DNA of 44,000 nucleotides, from contig CACHXC010000014.1 in the NCBI GenBank assembly GCA_902583715.1, positions 1-44,000 on the forward strand, written 5' to 3'. Numbering within the stretch: position 1 is the stretch's first letter; the number at the start of each line of letters is the position of its first letter. The DNA comes from an uncultured SAR116 cluster alpha proteobacterium. GTDB taxonomy: Bacteria; Pseudomonadota; Alphaproteobacteria; Puniceispirillales; Puniceispirillaceae. A program made the translations under genes and the position numbers. Positions 18,086-26,452 of this stretch are shown one piece after another. The notes under the pieces are model-generated. The model was given only the letters and a program-made list of their open reading frames with translations, did not search any database and was not told where the DNA came from.

Positions 18086-18256
18086 TTACATTATGAATTT
18101 AACAACGACATATGGGATACCAATCGAAAACATTAATCGCAAAATTAAATCCATGATTGGCGAGGTGTGGAAATTGTCAGATATACTGCGGGTTAACGGA
18201 AAGATCAGCCAGCAAATGATAAAACCGACGGCGATCATAATCAGATCAATTATCAT
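18086..18256 (-). CDS. Small membrane protein ORF, 56 residues
   Basis: An open frame from ATG (18254-18256) to TAA (18086-18088) encodes 56 residues with two hydrophobic segments: about 4-21 (core LIMIAVGFIICWLIF) and about 37-56 (core LMFSIGIPYVVV). A short polar loop with Arg, Asp and His lies between them. This would be a helical hairpin in the inner membrane. An AAAGG lies 11 nt before the ATG, somewhat far. The stop is 18 nt before the lipoprotein start on the same strand, which supports a real gene in a two-gene operon. I recognise no family. It could be chance, but two well-formed hydrophobic segments in 56 codons argue against that. Confidence 0.55.
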   Translation of the reverse strand: MIIDLIMIAVGFIICWLIFPLTRSISDNFHTSPIMDLILRLMFSIGIPYVVVKFIM

Positions 18257-18768
18257 AACGAATGAAGCCTTTGTACATAATTGAGACCTAGTTTTCAGTT
18301 TGCATGTTTTTTTGGAGGCTGAAAACTATTATTTCTTTCGGTGTTGGTAAGGAAAGGCTGTGACGATACCGGTCTAGGTATGGACAGTGAATTTGAATAT
18401 GCCCTCGAACGATTGATGAGGTTATGTATTCACCGGATTTGTGGGGTGAAGCACCGTAAACCCGAGGCCAGATACAATTTCTGAATAACCACGAACTTGG
18501 GCATTACCGTTCTGATTTTATCGACTACGATGATTAGGCAAATAAACGCCACTTGTTTAGATTTTGGCAGTGCCCCAAGCTCACCGTAGAGTTCGATCTG
18601 CAATTCCCCATTTTCTAGAACTAACTGTGCATGTTTGGCCAAGTGATGGATAGCAGTGTTTTGCCTGATAAAAATGGTCCAAAACTCAAGGCATCGGCAG
18701 GACTAGTGATATTTTCTTTGTGCGCTTCTGAAAATTGGGGCGAAGTTGAAGTGGTTTGGTGATGCCGT
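18257..18768. other. Intergenic region with an inverted repeat and a possible gene remnant
   Basis: About 510 bp with no convincing intact gene. It contains a perfect 10-bp inverted repeat (TAGTTTTCAG at 18289-18298 and CTGAAAACTA at 18319-18328, loop 20 nt), which could be an operator or hairpin for the lipoprotein operon. On the - strand at 18430-18642, a 70-codon frame begins with QLVLENGELQIELYGELGAL. That resembles the C-terminal 'IEL-GELA' strand of large serine recombinases; the rest of such a gene is missing. A decayed recombinase is therefore possible but weakly supported. The remaining sequence shows nothing I can name. Confidence 0.35.
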
Positions 18769-19533
18769 CTATGACTTTGAATTAGCTTTGCCAGTGTATG
18801 GAATGCCGTTGTCGACAATGTCCCATATCGCTCGGCCAGTTGGTGTCTCTTGTTCCTCCATCACGTGCGCAACTAGCCCAGCAGCGCGTGATATCACAGC
18901 GAAACCGCGCATGATGCGCGCCGGGATGCCAGCTCCCATAAGCACAGCAGCTGTTGCCCCAGTTGCATTGATGGTCAGGTGTTTGCCATAAATTTTATCA
19001 ACAGCCGCTCCAAGTGCTTTGATGGTTTTGATTGGGCGTTGGTCAATATCTTCATGCGCCTTGGCGATCGCGAATAATTTAGGAGAACGTGGATCATCTG
19101 GTCGATGCAGGTGGTGACCAAAGCCCGGCATATATTTTCCAGCATCCTTATGTTGTTGAGCAAGTTGCTGACAGGATGCTTCAACGCCTTCTGGATCACT
19201 GTGTATCTTTGCCAAAAGTGTTGCCGTATTCTCCATTGTTCCAATAAATTGACTGCCGACATTCAACAGCCCAGCGGCTATTGCCGACTGCATTGCTTCT
19301 GGCGCGGACAGATAAGTTAACCTTGTGCTGATTGCACTAGGCGTCAACCCATGCTCCATCAACGTAACAAGCACAGCGTCAAGTACCGCTGTTTGGCCAC
19401 GGGTTGGGGGGGTGCCGACAATGTGATAAAACATTGCATCCGTAAACGACATTTTTCCAATCACGTCATCAACAAGGTTTTTATCACGCAGAAATAGTGC
19501 GTCGAGCCTATGAGTAGACAATTTAGTTTCCAC
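18769..19533 (-). CDS. Short citrate-synthase-like protein (citryl-CoA lyase type)
   Basis: 254 residues from a GTG with a strong GGGAGG 7-8 nt upstream. It matches the C-terminal part of citrate synthases: YMPGFGHHLHRPDDPRSP (about 134-151) corresponds to the GFGHR-Y-x-DPRA motif, and GIPARIMRGFAVISRAAGL-AH (about 208-230) to the segment after the catalytic Asp. Citrate synthases are about 370-430 residues, so the large N-terminal part is absent, as in proteins annotated as citryl-CoA lyases. At the position of the catalytic Asp (NVD motif) this protein reads NAT, so the usual acid/base residue seems to be missing. Whether it cleaves citryl-CoA or an analogous hydroxyacyl-CoA is unknown. The M20 peptidase gene lies 42 nt upstream on the same strand. 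Confidence 0.8.
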   Translation of the reverse strand: METKLSTHRLDALFLRDKNLVDDVIGKMSFTDAMFYHIVGTPPTRGQTAVLDAVLVTLMEHGLTPSAISTRLTYLSAPEAMQSAIAAGLLNVGSQFIGTMENTATLLAKIHSDPEGVEASCQQLAQQHKDAGKYMPGFGHHLHRPDDPRSPKLFAIAKAHEDIDQRPIKTIKALGAAVDKIYGKHLTINATGATAAVLMGAGIPARIMRGFAVISRAAGLVAHVMEEQETPTGRAIWDIVDNGIPYTGKANSKS

Positions 19534-19575
19534 TGAAATGACCTCCCGCTACACGATTAGTGAGTTTGGATGAGA

Positions 19576-20715
19576 TTATAAGCTTGCGTCAATCTGCATT
19601 AGCAAACCAGCCATCATGCGCCCGCGCATGGCGAGGCTGTCAACTTCTATGTGCTCATCAAGTGTATGAAATTTATCACCGGCAACACCAAGGCCGTCCA
19701 GAGTAGGCACGCCCATAGCACCGGTAAAATTGCCGTCACTACCACCACCGGAGCTTTCATGTCGGAATGGCTGACCTAAATTTTTGGCTAACGCCTCCGC
19801 CATGGCCACAAGCTTCATTGTTGCTGGCGACGATTCCCAAACAGGTCTTGTCAAACCTAATGTCACTTTTGTGGACACTTCGGCCGTTGGATCATTCAAC
19901 TCCAGCATTTTTTCAATGCCCGCATCAAGGTCAGCTTGCTTTTTTGCCATTGACAAAACTTCGGCTGTTGCTTCCGATGACACGCAATTTACCCATTGGC
20001 CCGCATGGGTTACCCCAACCGAAAATGTACAGTCGTTCTGGCTCATGGACTCGATTGCAATGATGGTCTCGGCCATTTTTCGAATAGCGGAACGTCCCTC
20101 TGATAAACGGAGCCCGGCGTGGCTCGGTCGTCCACAGGTGCTGACGTGATAGCGCGCGACAGCATAGCGTCCAGAAGTAACACCGTTGCCACGACGTGCA
20201 GGTTCTGGCACCAAAACAGCGATAGCGCGTCCCGCTTCAGCTTCGATCAAATTACGTGTATACGGAGAACCAATTTCTTCGTCTGAGGTAAATAAAACAG
20301 TAATTGGCAAAGGAGTTTGCACGTCAACAGTGGCGAGCTGACGGATGGCTTCAAGAGCCAAATAGTTTCCTCCCTTCATATCAGCAATACCGGGACCATA
20401 GCAGAGGTTCCCATCACGCCAGAATGGTAATTTGGCCAACGTACCAATTGGGTGCACCGTGTCCATGTGGCCTAAAATGAGGAGACCTGGGTCACCGATG
20501 TCTGGATGTGGAAATCGTGCTCGAATGCAGTCACCAGCAAGCGGATGTGGTGTTATACGCTCGACACTCGCCCCCATCAACGCAAGATCGTGTGCCGCGA
20601 TGTCTTGCATACGGTTTACCGCCGTTCGATCAAAACTTGGACTTTCACACAAGACCCATTTTTGCAGACCGTCAAGCATCTTATTGGCATCAAAATTCAA
20701 CTTGGTCAAATCCAT
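19576..20715 (-). CDS. M20-family metallopeptidase (carboxypeptidase G2-like), copy A
   Basis: 379 residues from the ATG at 20715, which has AAGGAG 9 nt upstream; upstream in-frame ATGs lack such a site and would give an atypical 46-residue extension. Motifs of the di-zinc M20 family are complete: GHMDTV (His and Asp ligands), ADMKGG (bridging Asp), SDEEIGSP (catalytic Glu and ligand Glu), VPEPARR (ligand region) and the C-terminal FHTLDEH (last His). Carboxypeptidase G2-like members remove C-terminal Glu or hydrolyse acyl-amino acids. No signal peptide is seen, so it is cytoplasmic. It diverges from the gamma-glutamyltransferase gene and fits intracellular breakdown of imported peptides. Confidence 0.92.
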   Translation of the reverse strand: MDLTKLNFDANKMLDGLQKWVLCESPSFDRTAVNRMQDIAAHDLALMGASVERITPHPLAGDCIRARFPHPDIGDPGLLILGHMDTVHPIGTLAKLPFWRDGNLCYGPGIADMKGGNYLALEAIRQLATVDVQTPLPITVLFTSDEEIGSPYTRNLIEAEAGRAIAVLVPEPARRGNGVTSGRYAVARYHVSTCGRPSHAGLRLSEGRSAIRKMAETIIAIESMSQNDCTFSVGVTHAGQWVNCVSSEATAEVLSMAKKQADLDAGIEKMLELNDPTAEVSTKVTLGLTRPVWESSPATMKLVAMAEALAKNLGQPFRHESSGGGSDGNFTGAMGVPTLDGLGVAGDKFHTLDEHIEVDSLAMRGRMMAGLLMQIDASL

Positions 20716-20922
20716 GAGCGGTCTCTCCTTAAGCATCTCTATAGACGTCGACATGATTGCCTTTGGCAAGTAATCGTTCTGAGGAAACTTAGCGCGTGCG
20801 CCGAAGTCTGGACAAGTTGTATTGTCATTGATTTGATCATTTCGGCTAGCCACATCATTAAAACCCCATGTACGCTGTGATTGTTTCTCTCAGTCACGAG
20901 CCACATTCAGAGGAGTGCAACT

Positions 20923-22533
20923 ATGACAAAATGTATGATCTCGGCACCGCAACCGGAAGCGGTTGAGGCTGGGCTGGAAATTTCCAAAGCAGGTGGGAAT
21001 GTGGTTGATGCAGCAGTTGCCGCAGCGATGGTGCAGACAGTTGTTGATCCACAAATGTGCGGCATAGCTGGATTTGGCGCAATGCAAGTAATGCGTCCGG
21101 CCAATAATATTCATCACTTTATTGATTTTCATGGACGGGCGCCGCTGGCTACAACAGCTGAAATGTGGGCTCATTTAATCGAACGCGAATGTGATGATGG
21201 TTTTGGTTTTGTGCTTAAGGGGCGAGTTAATGAATTTGGCTATCAGTCTATGACGTCCCCAATGACGCTTTGTGCCTTTGATTTTGCCCTATCCAATTAT
21301 GGCACAATGTCGCTCAGTGATGTTATGGCGCCGGCAATCAAATATTGTTTTGAGGGGTTTGCAGTGCGACCGCGGGTACACGCTTTCTGGATGCAACCTG
21401 CGCAATGTGGTCGGATGAGACGGGTTGCTGTAGTTAATAAGTTGCCAGCCGCGCGAAAAATCTATCTTAATGCTGATGGCAACCTATTGGCTGTTGGCGA
21501 TATTCTTAAAAACCCTGATATGGGGCGCACATACGAACGTATTGCCGCCGAGGGAGCAGGTGTGTTCTATCATGGTTCAATCGCTGACGAGATAGAGACT
21601 GATATGATTGCAAATGGTGGGTTGATTACCAAACAGGACCTTGCTGCTTGCACCCCCACAATCAGCCCGCCCTTAGTAGGAAGTTATCGCGGTATTGAGG
21701 TTGCTACCAACCAGCTTCCGGGTGGTGGTCCAATGATTTTACAAATGTTGAATATTCTTGAGTCATTTGATCTTTCATCAATGGGACATAATTCGGTGGC
21801 CTATATCGCTACCGTTGCGGAGGCCATGAAGCTAGCAACCATAGACAAAGACCAGAAATTGGGTGATCCAAATTTTGTGGACGTGCCGCTGGACAATATA
21901 TTGTCAAAAGCCTATGCCCAGTCATTAGCCAAACGGATTCGCGCTGGTGAAAGAGCGATTGTAGAGCGGGTCAATAATGGAACAGCAGAAAGCAAGGATA
22001 CGACTCATTTAGTTGTCGCTGACAGTGATGGCAACATCGTTAATGTGACCCATTCACTTGGCTCGAGCTCTGGCGTGGTCACTGAAGGCCTTGGATTTAT
22101 GTATAACAATTGCATGATGGTATTTGATCCGCGTCCTGGGCAAATTGGTTCGCTGGCGCCAGGCAAGGCGCGCTTTACCGCAATGTGCCCAACAATTTTA
22201 TCAAAGGACGGAGTTGCCATGCTGGCGCTCGGTGCGCCAGGGGGCACCACGATTACCATGGGTGTTTTGCAGACTATTTTAAATGTGATTGATTTTGGCA
22301 TGTCTGCGCATGATGCCGTATCTGCGCCAAGGTTCTGTGCGACATCGAACCAAATTGAACTTACTAACCGTATTTTTCGTTCAGTTGAGTCTGAATTAAA
22401 TGATAATGGTTATGAAACTGTCAGATTTGCCGCCAGTTATGTCACCCCAATTGTGCATGCCATTCGAATGATTGACGGCAAGCTTGATGGTGGCGCAGAT
22501 CCAGCTGGTGACGGCATGTCTGCATCTATTTGA
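20923..22533 (+). CDS. ggt: Gamma-glutamyltransferase family Ntn-hydrolase
   Basis: 536 residues from the ATG at 20923, preceded by GAGGAG at 7 nt. The N-terminal half has the large-subunit signature GGNVVDAAVAAAM; the autoprocessing site is TTHLVVADSDGN with the new N-terminal nucleophile at Thr360, followed by a small subunit of about 177 residues ending with the oxyanion/substrate motif GAPGGTTI. GGTs cleave gamma-glutamyl bonds such as those in glutathione or gamma-glutamyl peptides. Classical GGTs are periplasmic, but no signal peptide is visible here, so this one may act in the cytoplasm on imported substrates. Its stop is 10 bp from the convergent M20 copy B stop. Neighbouring peptidases and the peptide importer support a role in peptide nitrogen use. 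Confidence 0.93.
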   Translation: MTKCMISAPQPEAVEAGLEISKAGGNVVDAAVAAAMVQTVVDPQMCGIAGFGAMQVMRPANNIHHFIDFHGRAPLATTAEMWAHLIERECDDGFGFVLKGRVNEFGYQSMTSPMTLCAFDFALSNYGTMSLSDVMAPAIKYCFEGFAVRPRVHAFWMQPAQCGRMRRVAVVNKLPAARKIYLNADGNLLAVGDILKNPDMGRTYERIAAEGAGVFYHGSIADEIETDMIANGGLITKQDLAACTPTISPPLVGSYRGIEVATNQLPGGGPMILQMLNILESFDLSSMGHNSVAYIATVAEAMKLATIDKDQKLGDPNFVDVPLDNILSKAYAQSLAKRIRAGERAIVERVNNGTAESKDTTHLVVADSDGNIVNVTHSLGSSSGVVTEGLGFMYNNCMMVFDPRPGQIGSLAPGKARFTAMCPTILSKDGVAMLALGAPGGTTITMGVLQTILNVIDFGMSAHDAVSAPRFCATSNQIELTNRIFRSVESELNDNGYETVRFAASYVTPIVHAIRMIDGKLDGGADPAGDGMSASI

Positions 22534-22543
22534 CGTATATTGC

Positions 22544-23710
22544 TTACAGACCGGATATGGTTGGTTTGTGCGCCAATCTAAGAATGGTGTTGGCAATAAA
22601 ACGCGCGCGCTGCGCAAGGCTGTCAATTTGCATCCATTCATCTGGTCGATGATAGTTACCTCCAACTGGACCAACACCACAGATCACCGGTGTGCCAGCA
22701 GCAGCAATAAACCCACTATCGGCACAGCCTCCAGAATGTTCGCCGTTAACTATTACGTTGTCTTGTGCTGCGCTGTCCTGATACAGAGCGAACAATTCTG
22801 ATGATTGTGCTGACGGGTTCAGCGGTTGAAATTCCCCTCGGATGTAAAATTTGGAAGATGTACCTGCAACACTCACCGTCTCGCAAATCGTTCTGACTTG
22901 AGACAGGATGTTGTCACGCTCAGCTGTTTCTTGGTAGCGGATGTCAATGTCACAGCTTGCCTCAGCAGCGACTGTGTTCACTGACTGCCCACCTTGCACC
23001 AGTCCAACATTGATTGTTGTGCCCTTTTTTAGGTTCGTCAGCGCGTGTAGAGACTGAATTTTGTGAGCTAGTTCTTCGATTGCGCTACGCCCATCGGTAA
23101 AAAAACCACCGGAGTGTGCAGCAACGCCCTTGATCTCGCAGTGACAGAAAATGCCGCCTTTCCGTTTAGTAACGATATTGCCGCTTGGCCGACTAGGCTC
23201 GCTATTGAATGCTATTCTTGCCTTTTCAGCTTCGGCAATAATGATGTTCTTTGACGACGGTGACCCAATTTCCTCGTCGCCTGTAAACAGTCCAATTAGA
23301 GGATTTGGATGTCCGCCAAATTTATGAAAAGCTGCCAAAATAAAAGCATTAATCACCAGCCCTGGTTTCATGTCGGCAACGCCTGGCCCAAAGGCCTTTC
23401 CATTATGCGTGGTAAATGGCCGCTTTTCTACTTCACCCGTTGCAAATACCGTGTCCCGGTGACCGCAAAGCAGGATATGCCTGTTCCCGTCACCGCCTGA
23501 TACGACTGCGCGCAAAGCATCACCATGGTCTGGCAGAGGAATAGTTTCATATGGAATAGCGTGATTATCAAAAAATGTACGTAACCGGACCGCGACTCTA
23601 TCAACGCCAGCTTTGTCAAAGCTGTTACTGTCGATATTTACGAGATCAGCCAGAAGGGAGAGCATATTTTCCTGCTGCGCGTTTAACCAGTCGATAATTG
23701 GCTCAGCCAT
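22544..23710 (-). CDS. M20-family metallopeptidase (carboxypeptidase G2-like), copy B
   Basis: 388 residues from the ATG at 23710 (AGGA 7 nt upstream); an ATG 6 nt earlier is too close to the ribosome site. Complete M20 motifs: CGHRDTV, ADMKPG, GDEEIGSP, NSEPSRP and NYHRPDEW. It is of the same subfamily as the peptidase at 19576-20715 but clearly diverged, so the two are paralogues with probably different substrate ranges. Cytoplasmic, no signal peptide. It lies 30 nt downstream of the DMT-transporter gene on the same strand and is probably co-transcribed with it; product export or substrate import by that transporter is possible. Confidence 0.92.
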   Translation of the reverse strand: MAEPIIDWLNAQQENMLSLLADLVNIDSNSFDKAGVDRVAVRLRTFFDNHAIPYETIPLPDHGDALRAVVSGGDGNRHILLCGHRDTVFATGEVEKRPFTTHNGKAFGPGVADMKPGLVINAFILAAFHKFGGHPNPLIGLFTGDEEIGSPSSKNIIIAEAEKARIAFNSEPSRPSGNIVTKRKGGIFCHCEIKGVAAHSGGFFTDGRSAIEELAHKIQSLHALTNLKKGTTINVGLVQGGQSVNTVAAEASCDIDIRYQETAERDNILSQVRTICETVSVAGTSSKFYIRGEFQPLNPSAQSSELFALYQDSAAQDNVIVNGEHSGGCADSGFIAAAGTPVICGVGPVGGNYHRPDEWMQIDSLAQRARFIANTILRLAHKPTISGL

Positions 23711-23740
23711 GGACATGTCCTTTCAAAGCAAGTAAAGTTT

Positions 23741-24661
23741 TTAGAGGTGTGGTTGTTGAGGCTCTCTCATCTCACGCCGAATGACATATAATGATGATAC
23801 AAAAATGATGCTGGCACCCACCCAAGTCCAAATATCTGATAACTCGCCAAACATAATCCAACCTAAAAGAACTGCAAATGGAAGTCGGGCATAATCAATC
23901 CCAGCCACAAAAGAAGCATCTGCCAATTTATATGCTTTGGTCATCGTGATATGCCCGACGACTGCTGCCGGGCCAGTTGCGATAAGAATTGCCCACACCT
24001 CAGATACTGGCCACTCCCAAACATACAACGCTGGCAATAATGCGATTGGCATCATGATCAGGTGTGAAATAAATACAATTATTAATGGGTTATCACGTCT
24101 AGTGAGGTGCTTGAGGATCAACATGGAGCATCCCATCGCCAGTGCTGATGCAATAGCCACAAAGTGGCCTAGCGTAAAATCGATAATGCCGGGACGGATA
24201 ATTATTAAGGCGCCAATGAAGCCAACAGCTATTGCTAACCAGCGCCGTATTCGAACAACCTCGCCAAGAACGAGTGCTGCGCCCATAGTGGTGAAGAGCG
24301 GCGCAAGAAAACTAAGGGCTGTTTGCTCACCAATAGGTATCAGTGTAACTGCATAAAACCAGGTCCACATTGCTGTGATGCCTGAAACTGATCGTAGCAT
24401 GTATGTTTTAAGTTGTGTGGTTGTAACCGTGTTGATGCCGGCATGAAGAACCATGGGCATCATGACCAAAAATGCAAAGAGCAGTCGGCAAAAAACAGTT
24501 TGAAACGGATTAACATCATAATTGCCAAGCAAACGGCCCATTGCGGCAAGAAAGGATAACGCAACACATGATACGATCATCCAAAAAGCCGCCTGAACCG
24601 ACCTGTCTTTTTCATGAAGCATTCGAGTAAAATTTCTCAAAGTTAAGCTTTCTGTACCCAT
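23741..24661 (-). CDS. DMT-superfamily (EamA-type) membrane transporter
   Basis: About 306 residues from the ATG at 24661; an in-frame GTG at 24691 would add ten residues and the start is not firmly settled. The protein has about ten hydrophobic helices in two five-helix halves, the usual EamA/RhaT arrangement; the second half starts around IIRPGIIDFTLGHF. Characterised members export amino acids or other small metabolites. It is divergent from the peptide-binding-protein gene and upstream of M20 copy B, so it may remove amino acids released by intracellular peptide hydrolysis. That substrate assignment is inferred from context only. Confidence 0.88.
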   Translation of the reverse strand: MGTESLTLRNFTRMLHEKDRSVQAAFWMIVSCVALSFLAAMGRLLGNYDVNPFQTVFCRLLFAFLVMMPMVLHAGINTVTTTQLKTYMLRSVSGITAMWTWFYAVTLIPIGEQTALSFLAPLFTTMGAALVLGEVVRIRRWLAIAVGFIGALIIIRPGIIDFTLGHFVAIASALAMGCSMLILKHLTRRDNPLIIVFISHLIMMPIALLPALYVWEWPVSEVWAILIATGPAAVVGHITMTKAYKLADASFVAGIDYARLPFAVLLGWIMFGELSDIWTWVGASIIFVSSLYVIRREMREPQQPHL

Positions 24662-24871
24662 GTTTCCAAAAGCATCAAAATCTCTCTTCACTAATTACAT
24701 AAACGGCGTTCAGGATTCTTAAAAGACCGTTGAGAAATTTTGACCAGACTTTTCGAGACGCTGATAGGCCCAGGTATGAAACAAAATAGTCCTAAAGTCT
24801 TGGCAAGTCCGCAATGATATGCTCAACTTTTTCGGATTAAAATAAAATAAGAAGGCTAGGGAGAAGTTGAA

Positions 24872-26389
24872 ATGAAAAATAGATTTTTATTGCCTGTCGC
24901 CACAGCGGTCCTGTCTGTAGGTCTCGTTGGCACTGCTCAGGCTGGAAAGTCGGATGATACGCTCAGTGTCGCCATCGACAGGGAGCTAGAGTCAATTGAC
25001 AACTATTACAATACCGCCCGTGAGGGTATCGTTATATCGAGAATGGTATGGGATGCGTTACTTTACCGGGATCCAAAAACCAATGAATATCTCCCAAACC
25101 TTGCCACTTCATACAAATGGGTGGACTCTAAAACATTAGAGTTCGATCTGCGGAAGGGTGTAAAGTTTCACAATGGTGAAAAATTTGACGCAGACGATGT
25201 TGTCTACACCATGAATTATATGGGCAACCCAGATAATGGAGCTAAACCAGCACGAAATGTAAATTGGTGGGAAAAGGCCGAGAAACTTGGTGAATATAAA
25301 GTCCGGCTTAACCTAAAAAAGGAGTTCCCTGCTGCGCTTGAATTCCTGTCTGGTCCGCTAGTGATATATCCAAATGAGTATTACGCTAAGGTTGGGCCGG
25401 AGGGTATGGCCCTAAAACCCGTTGGAACCGGCCCATACGCCGTAACTAGTGTGGAGCCAGGTAAACGTTACAAATTCAAAAAATATGATGGTCATCATGA
25501 TGGCAGCCCTAAAGGCAAGGCAAACATTGGCAACATTGTCATTCGCACCATTGCTGAGAGTAATACTCAGTTAGCAGAATTATTCTCTGGAGGCATCGAC
25601 TGGATTTGGAAAGTTAAGCCAGATCAGGCTGAGCGAATTGGCGCTCAAGGCGCATTTACTGTGAAAAACTCATCGACTATGCGAATTGGGTATTTGAATT
25701 TTGATGCCATGGGCCGTCACAGCAAGAACCCGATGAACGATGTCCGCGTGCGCAAGGCCATAGCGCATGCGATCGATCGAGAAGGCATTGTAAAGGCGCT
25801 GGTGAAAGGTGAGTCTATCGTTGTAAATTCTTTGTGTTTCCCATCACAGTTTGGCTGTACCCAGGATGTGCCGACCTATGATTACAACCCGGAAAAAGCC
25901 AAAAAGCTTCTTGCTGAGGCGGGATATGCAGATGGTTTTGAAATACCTTTCCTTGCTTATCGTAACAGAGACTATGCTGAGGCCATGATCAACAATTTGA
26001 ATGCGATTGGAATTAAGACAAAATTTGAGTACCTCAAATATGCGGCCTTCCGTGATAAAGTGCAGGACGGCGGATCACCATTTAACTTTGGTACTTGGGG
26101 TTCATACTCGATAAATGACGTGTCTGCTATCACTAGTCACTTTCAATCCGGCGGAAAGGACGATTACTCAAAAGACGCTGAAGTGATCAAGCAGTTAAAA
26201 ATTGGTGATACCAACGTCGATCCAAAAGTGCGTAAAGATGCTTACAAAGCAGCATTGTCGAGAATTTCAGATCAAGTGTTTATGTTCCCGTTGTGGTCAT
26301 ACAACACATGGTATGCGTTTTCAAAAGATGTTGATTTCAACCCAACACCAGATGAAATCCCGCGCTTTTTCACTGCCAAATGGAAATGA
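24872..26389 (+). CDS. Dpp/Opp-type ABC transporter periplasmic binding protein
   Basis: 505 residues with a signal peptide ending at AQA (residue 24) and GGAG about 8 nt before the ATG. It has the SBP family 5 pattern: PNLATSYKW near residue 85, FDLRKGVKFHNGEKFDADDVVYTM (about 102-125), and GTGPY near 182. Such proteins bind peptides, opines, glutathione or related solutes in the periplasm and deliver them to the permease pair. It is the first gene of a five-gene operon and is followed by a strong hairpin before the permeases. The surrounding peptidases and GGT suggest peptides or gamma-glutamyl compounds as ligand; the sequence alone does not fix it. Confidence 0.94.
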   Translation: MKNRFLLPVATAVLSVGLVGTAQAGKSDDTLSVAIDRELESIDNYYNTAREGIVISRMVWDALLYRDPKTNEYLPNLATSYKWVDSKTLEFDLRKGVKFHNGEKFDADDVVYTMNYMGNPDNGAKPARNVNWWEKAEKLGEYKVRLNLKKEFPAALEFLSGPLVIYPNEYYAKVGPEGMALKPVGTGPYAVTSVEPGKRYKFKKYDGHHDGSPKGKANIGNIVIRTIAESNTQLAELFSGGIDWIWKVKPDQAERIGAQGAFTVKNSSTMRIGYLNFDAMGRHSKNPMNDVRVRKAIAHAIDREGIVKALVKGESIVVNSLCFPSQFGCTQDVPTYDYNPEKAKKLLAEAGYADGFEIPFLAYRNRDYAEAMINNLNAIGIKTKFEYLKYAAFRDKVQDGGSPFNFGTWGSYSINDVSAITSHFQSGGKDDYSKDAEVIKQLKIGDTNVDPKVRKDAYKAALSRISDQVFMFPLWSYNTWYAFSKDVDFNPTPDEIPRFFTAKWK

Positions 26390-26392
26390 TGC

Positions 26393-26435
26393 ATTGCTGC
26401 GCACCCTTGGGTGCGCAGCAATCCCCTCCGTTTTT
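26393..26435 (+). terminator. Strong hairpin with T-tract between binding-protein and permease genes
   Basis: ATTGCTGCGCACCC (26393-26406) pairs perfectly with GGGTGCGCAGCAAT (26409-26422), a 14-bp stem with a minimal loop, followed after 8 nt by TTTTT (26431-26435). It starts 4 nt after the binding-protein stop and ends 18 nt before the permease start. Such elements typically act as partial terminators or block 3' decay so the binding protein is made in excess over the membrane subunits. The gap between stem and T-tract makes full termination less certain. Confidence 0.85.
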
Positions 26436-26452
26436 CTAACGGGTGAAACAGA

